Shown here one piece after another: positions 4,156-5,870 of a stretch of 5,870 nucleotides of DNA. This DNA is from Sivonenia sp049582005 (GTDB taxonomy: Bacteria > Cyanobacteriota > Cyanobacteriia > Gloeobacterales > PMM-0068), in contig JBAUTB010000148.1 in assembly GCA_049582005.1 (NCBI GenBank), positions 1 to 5,870 on the forward strand, given 5' to 3'. Under the pieces are notes generated by a model. That model had not been told where the DNA came from. It did no database searches and saw only the letters and a list, made by a program, of their open reading frames with translations. Every line of letters starts with the position of its first letter. Position 1 is the stretch's first letter. The position numbers and the translations under genes were made by a program.

Positions 4156-5870
4156 GTCATAATTGACCCCTGCATCAGACGTTCTAATCGTTTCTTTAAC
4201 TCAATTTTCAGTAAAGGATAGCTACGCAAAGCTGGATCTTCAGCGACAATCTCTTGCGCTTTGACCCGAGCCAGCTCTAAGGTACTTTGATCATCCACCA
4301 GAGAGGCAAGCGCCAAGTCTGGCAATCCTGATTGACGGCTACCAAGGACTTCGCCTGGGCCTCTTAGCCGCAGATCCATTTCTGCAATCACAAAACCATC
4401 ATTGGATTGCGCAAGCACATTTAACCGTTGAAGCGCGTAATCTCCTTGACTGTGGGTGATCAATACACAAAAACTCTGGGCCGCGCCCCGCCCAACCCGT
4501 CCTCTTAACTGGTGAAGTTGGGCAAGACCAAAACGTTCTGCATGTTCGATGACCATTACCGAAGCATTGGGCACATCCACCCCTACTTCAATAACGGTCG
4601 TTGAGACGAGGATATGTAGCTGATTGTCTCGAAACTGGTTAATGATGGCCTCTTTTTCCTCAGATTTCATTCGACCATGTAAGAGACCGACCTGAAATTC
4701 AGAGAAGACTTGAGATAAATGCTCATATTCTTCGGTGGCTGACTTCAAATCTAGCTTTTCTGATTCTTCAATTAAGGGAAGCACCACATAAATTTGATGT
4801 CCTTCTGCCAATTGACGACGCATGAGGTCATGGACTTGACTGCGGTCACCAGGACGAACGACGGACGTTTGGATGGGCTTTCGGCCTGGAGGTAATTCAT
4901 CAATTTGACTGACATCAAGATCCCCATGCAGCGTGAGGGCTAAAGTTCGCGGTATCGGGGTCGCCGTCATCGTTAAAACATCAGGATTGCGACCTTTATT
5001 TTGGAGTATGGCGCGCTGTTGGACCCCAAACCGATGCTGCTCATCGATGACGGCTAGACCAAGATTCTGGAATTGAACGGCCTCTTGAATAAGAGCATGG
5101 GTCCCAACCAGAATTTTTAGCTCTCCAGTTTCCAACTGTCGCAAAATTTCTCGACGTTTGGCCGTTCGCACAGACCCTGTAAGTAACTCCACAGGAATAT
5201 GCAATTGATTGAACCACTGGACCAATTTACGGTAATGCTGTTCTGCTAACACCTCGGTTGGTGCCATAAAGGCAGCTTGATATCCTGATTCCAACACAGC
5301 CAGGATAGATACTACGGCCACTACAGTTTTTCCAGAACCTACATCTCCTTGGACAAGACGGTTCATCGGTTGTGGAGCCGCTAAATCAGCAAGGATTTCC
5401 TCAATCACTCTTTTCTGAGCCCCGGTTAGGGAGAATGGTAATAACTTATAAAAATCACGGATCAACGTACCTTGTGTTTGAAAAGAGATTCCAGGTTCCT
5501 GTTCTTTCTGTTGCCAACGTCTGCGCAATAGTCCTAGCTGCAAAAAGAAAAATTCATCAAATACTAAGCGTTGGCGTGCTTTTTTTTGATCTTCGCTGTT
5601 CTCAGGAAAATGGACCTTCCCAATAGCTTGGGGCAGATCTAGGAAGGATAAATCTTGTCTCAAAGAAAGCGGGAGAGGCTCACCCAAAGCTTCAGCATAG
5701 GGCAGTGCACGTTGCACAGCACGGCGGATCAGACTTGAGGGAACACCTTCCGTCAAGGCATAGATCGGGATAATCTTTCCCTTAAAGAGGCCACCTTCTT
5801 CGTCGAGGACTTCTATTTCCGGCTTATCAAGAGATAATCCGCTCGCATTCTTCTTTACTAAGCCGCTAAC
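4152..5870 (-). CDS. recG: ATP-dependent DNA helicase RecG, C-terminal part, cut by right window edge
   Basis: The frame stays open to the edge, giving 572 residues; the true start is outside. TTG at 5756 is internal: upstream residues read GKIIPIYALTEG, the end of the RecG wedge domain. RecG remodels stalled replication forks and processes Holliday junctions. Motifs, numbered from the first visible residue: Walker A GDVGSGKT at 175-182, MAPTEVLAEQH about 202-212, DEQH at 276-279, TATPIPRT at 302-309, HGRMKSEEK at 398-406, VSTTVIEVGVDVPNA about 422-436, and QLRGRVGRG (motif VI) at 454-462. The C-terminal hairpin region follows (LRLRGPGEVLGSRQSG at about 500-515), needed to couple ATP use to translocation. 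All are intact. The gene ends in TAG inside the right arm of a MITE-like repeat. No frameshift is seen in the visible part. Confidence 0.97.
   Translation of the reverse strand, partial: VSGLVKKNASGLSLDKPEIEVLDEEGGLFKGKIIPIYALTEGVPSSLIRRAVQRALPYAEALGEPLPLSLRQDLSFLDLPQAIGKVHFPENSEDQKKARQRLVFDEFFFLQLGLLRRRWQQKEQEPGISFQTQGTLIRDFYKLLPFSLTGAQKRVIEEILADLAAPQPMNRLVQGDVGSGKTVVAVVSILAVLESGYQAAFMAPTEVLAEQHYRKLVQWFNQLHIPVELLTGSVRTAKRREILRQLETGELKILVGTHALIQEAVQFQNLGLAVIDEQHRFGVQQRAILQNKGRNPDVLTMTATPIPRTLALTLHGDLDVSQIDELPPGRKPIQTSVVRPGDRSQVHDLMRRQLAEGHQIYVVLPLIEESEKLDLKSATEEYEHLSQVFSEFQVGLLHGRMKSEEKEAIINQFRDNQLHILVSTTVIEVGVDVPNASVMVIEHAERFGLAQLHQLRGRVGRGAAQSFCVLITHSQGDYALQRLNVLAQSNDGFVIAEMDLRLRGPGEVLGSRQSGLPDLALASLVDDQSTLELARVKAQEIVAEDPALRSYPLLKIELKKRLERLMQGSIMT

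Noticed and set aside
5372..5626. An 84-residue plus-strand frame inside recG
   Set aside because: It is antisense to intact RecG sequence with no ribosome site or family resemblance.
5754..5756. TTG as the start of recG
   Set aside because: The frame continues upstream with no stop to the window edge and encodes wedge-domain sequence (GKIIPIYALTEG), so this TTG is an internal leucine codon.

Overview
The window looks like a piece of a cyanobacterial chromosome of middling GC. By hand count of sample lines, coding regions run at about 47-55% G+C and the left end near 43%. The lineage call is inferred from how TsaD, GatA and RecG read (for example CTDNAAMIGC in TsaD, YYIIAPSEASANLARYDGV in GatA, and MNRLVQGDVGSGKT plus QSGLPDLALASLV in RecG). 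It is helped by one GCGATCGC (HIP1) octamer and by a degenerate repeat of the GATCCCC...AAGGGGGG type that is common in cyanobacteria. I cannot name a genus.

Layout, left to right. (1) 1-354, minus: the N-terminal part of a polysaccharide or O-antigen flippase (Wzx/MOP type) that runs off the left edge. It is preceded by about 250 bases of AT-rich non-coding DNA with a weak candidate promoter. (2) 607-1647, minus: complete tsaD, for tRNA t6A37 modification. (3) 1648-1901: a spacer between divergent genes, with a GTTACA direct repeat of 11-bp period just upstream of tsaD. (4) 1902-2117, plus: a 71-residue putative winged-helix protein. (5) 2137-2168: a perfect 14-bp hairpin between convergent genes, probably a bidirectional terminator. 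(6) 2172-3617, minus: complete gatA, the amidase subunit of the tRNA amidotransferase. (7) 3618-3682: a 65-bp divergent intergenic space. (8) 3683-4033, plus: a 116-residue protein of unknown function. (9) 4047-4155: a MITE-like degenerate repeat ending over the recG stop codon. (10) 4152-5870, minus: the C-terminal 572 residues of RecG, running off the right edge.

The three complete or nearly complete known genes are housekeeping: tRNA modification, tRNA charging and replication-fork repair. They share a strand, but each is separated from the next by a plus-strand small gene, so they are probably independent transcription units. The two small plus-strand proteins and the flippase end are the only accessory-looking content. 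I saw no phage, CRISPR, toxin-antitoxin or defence system, and no convincing evidence of a new multi-gene system.
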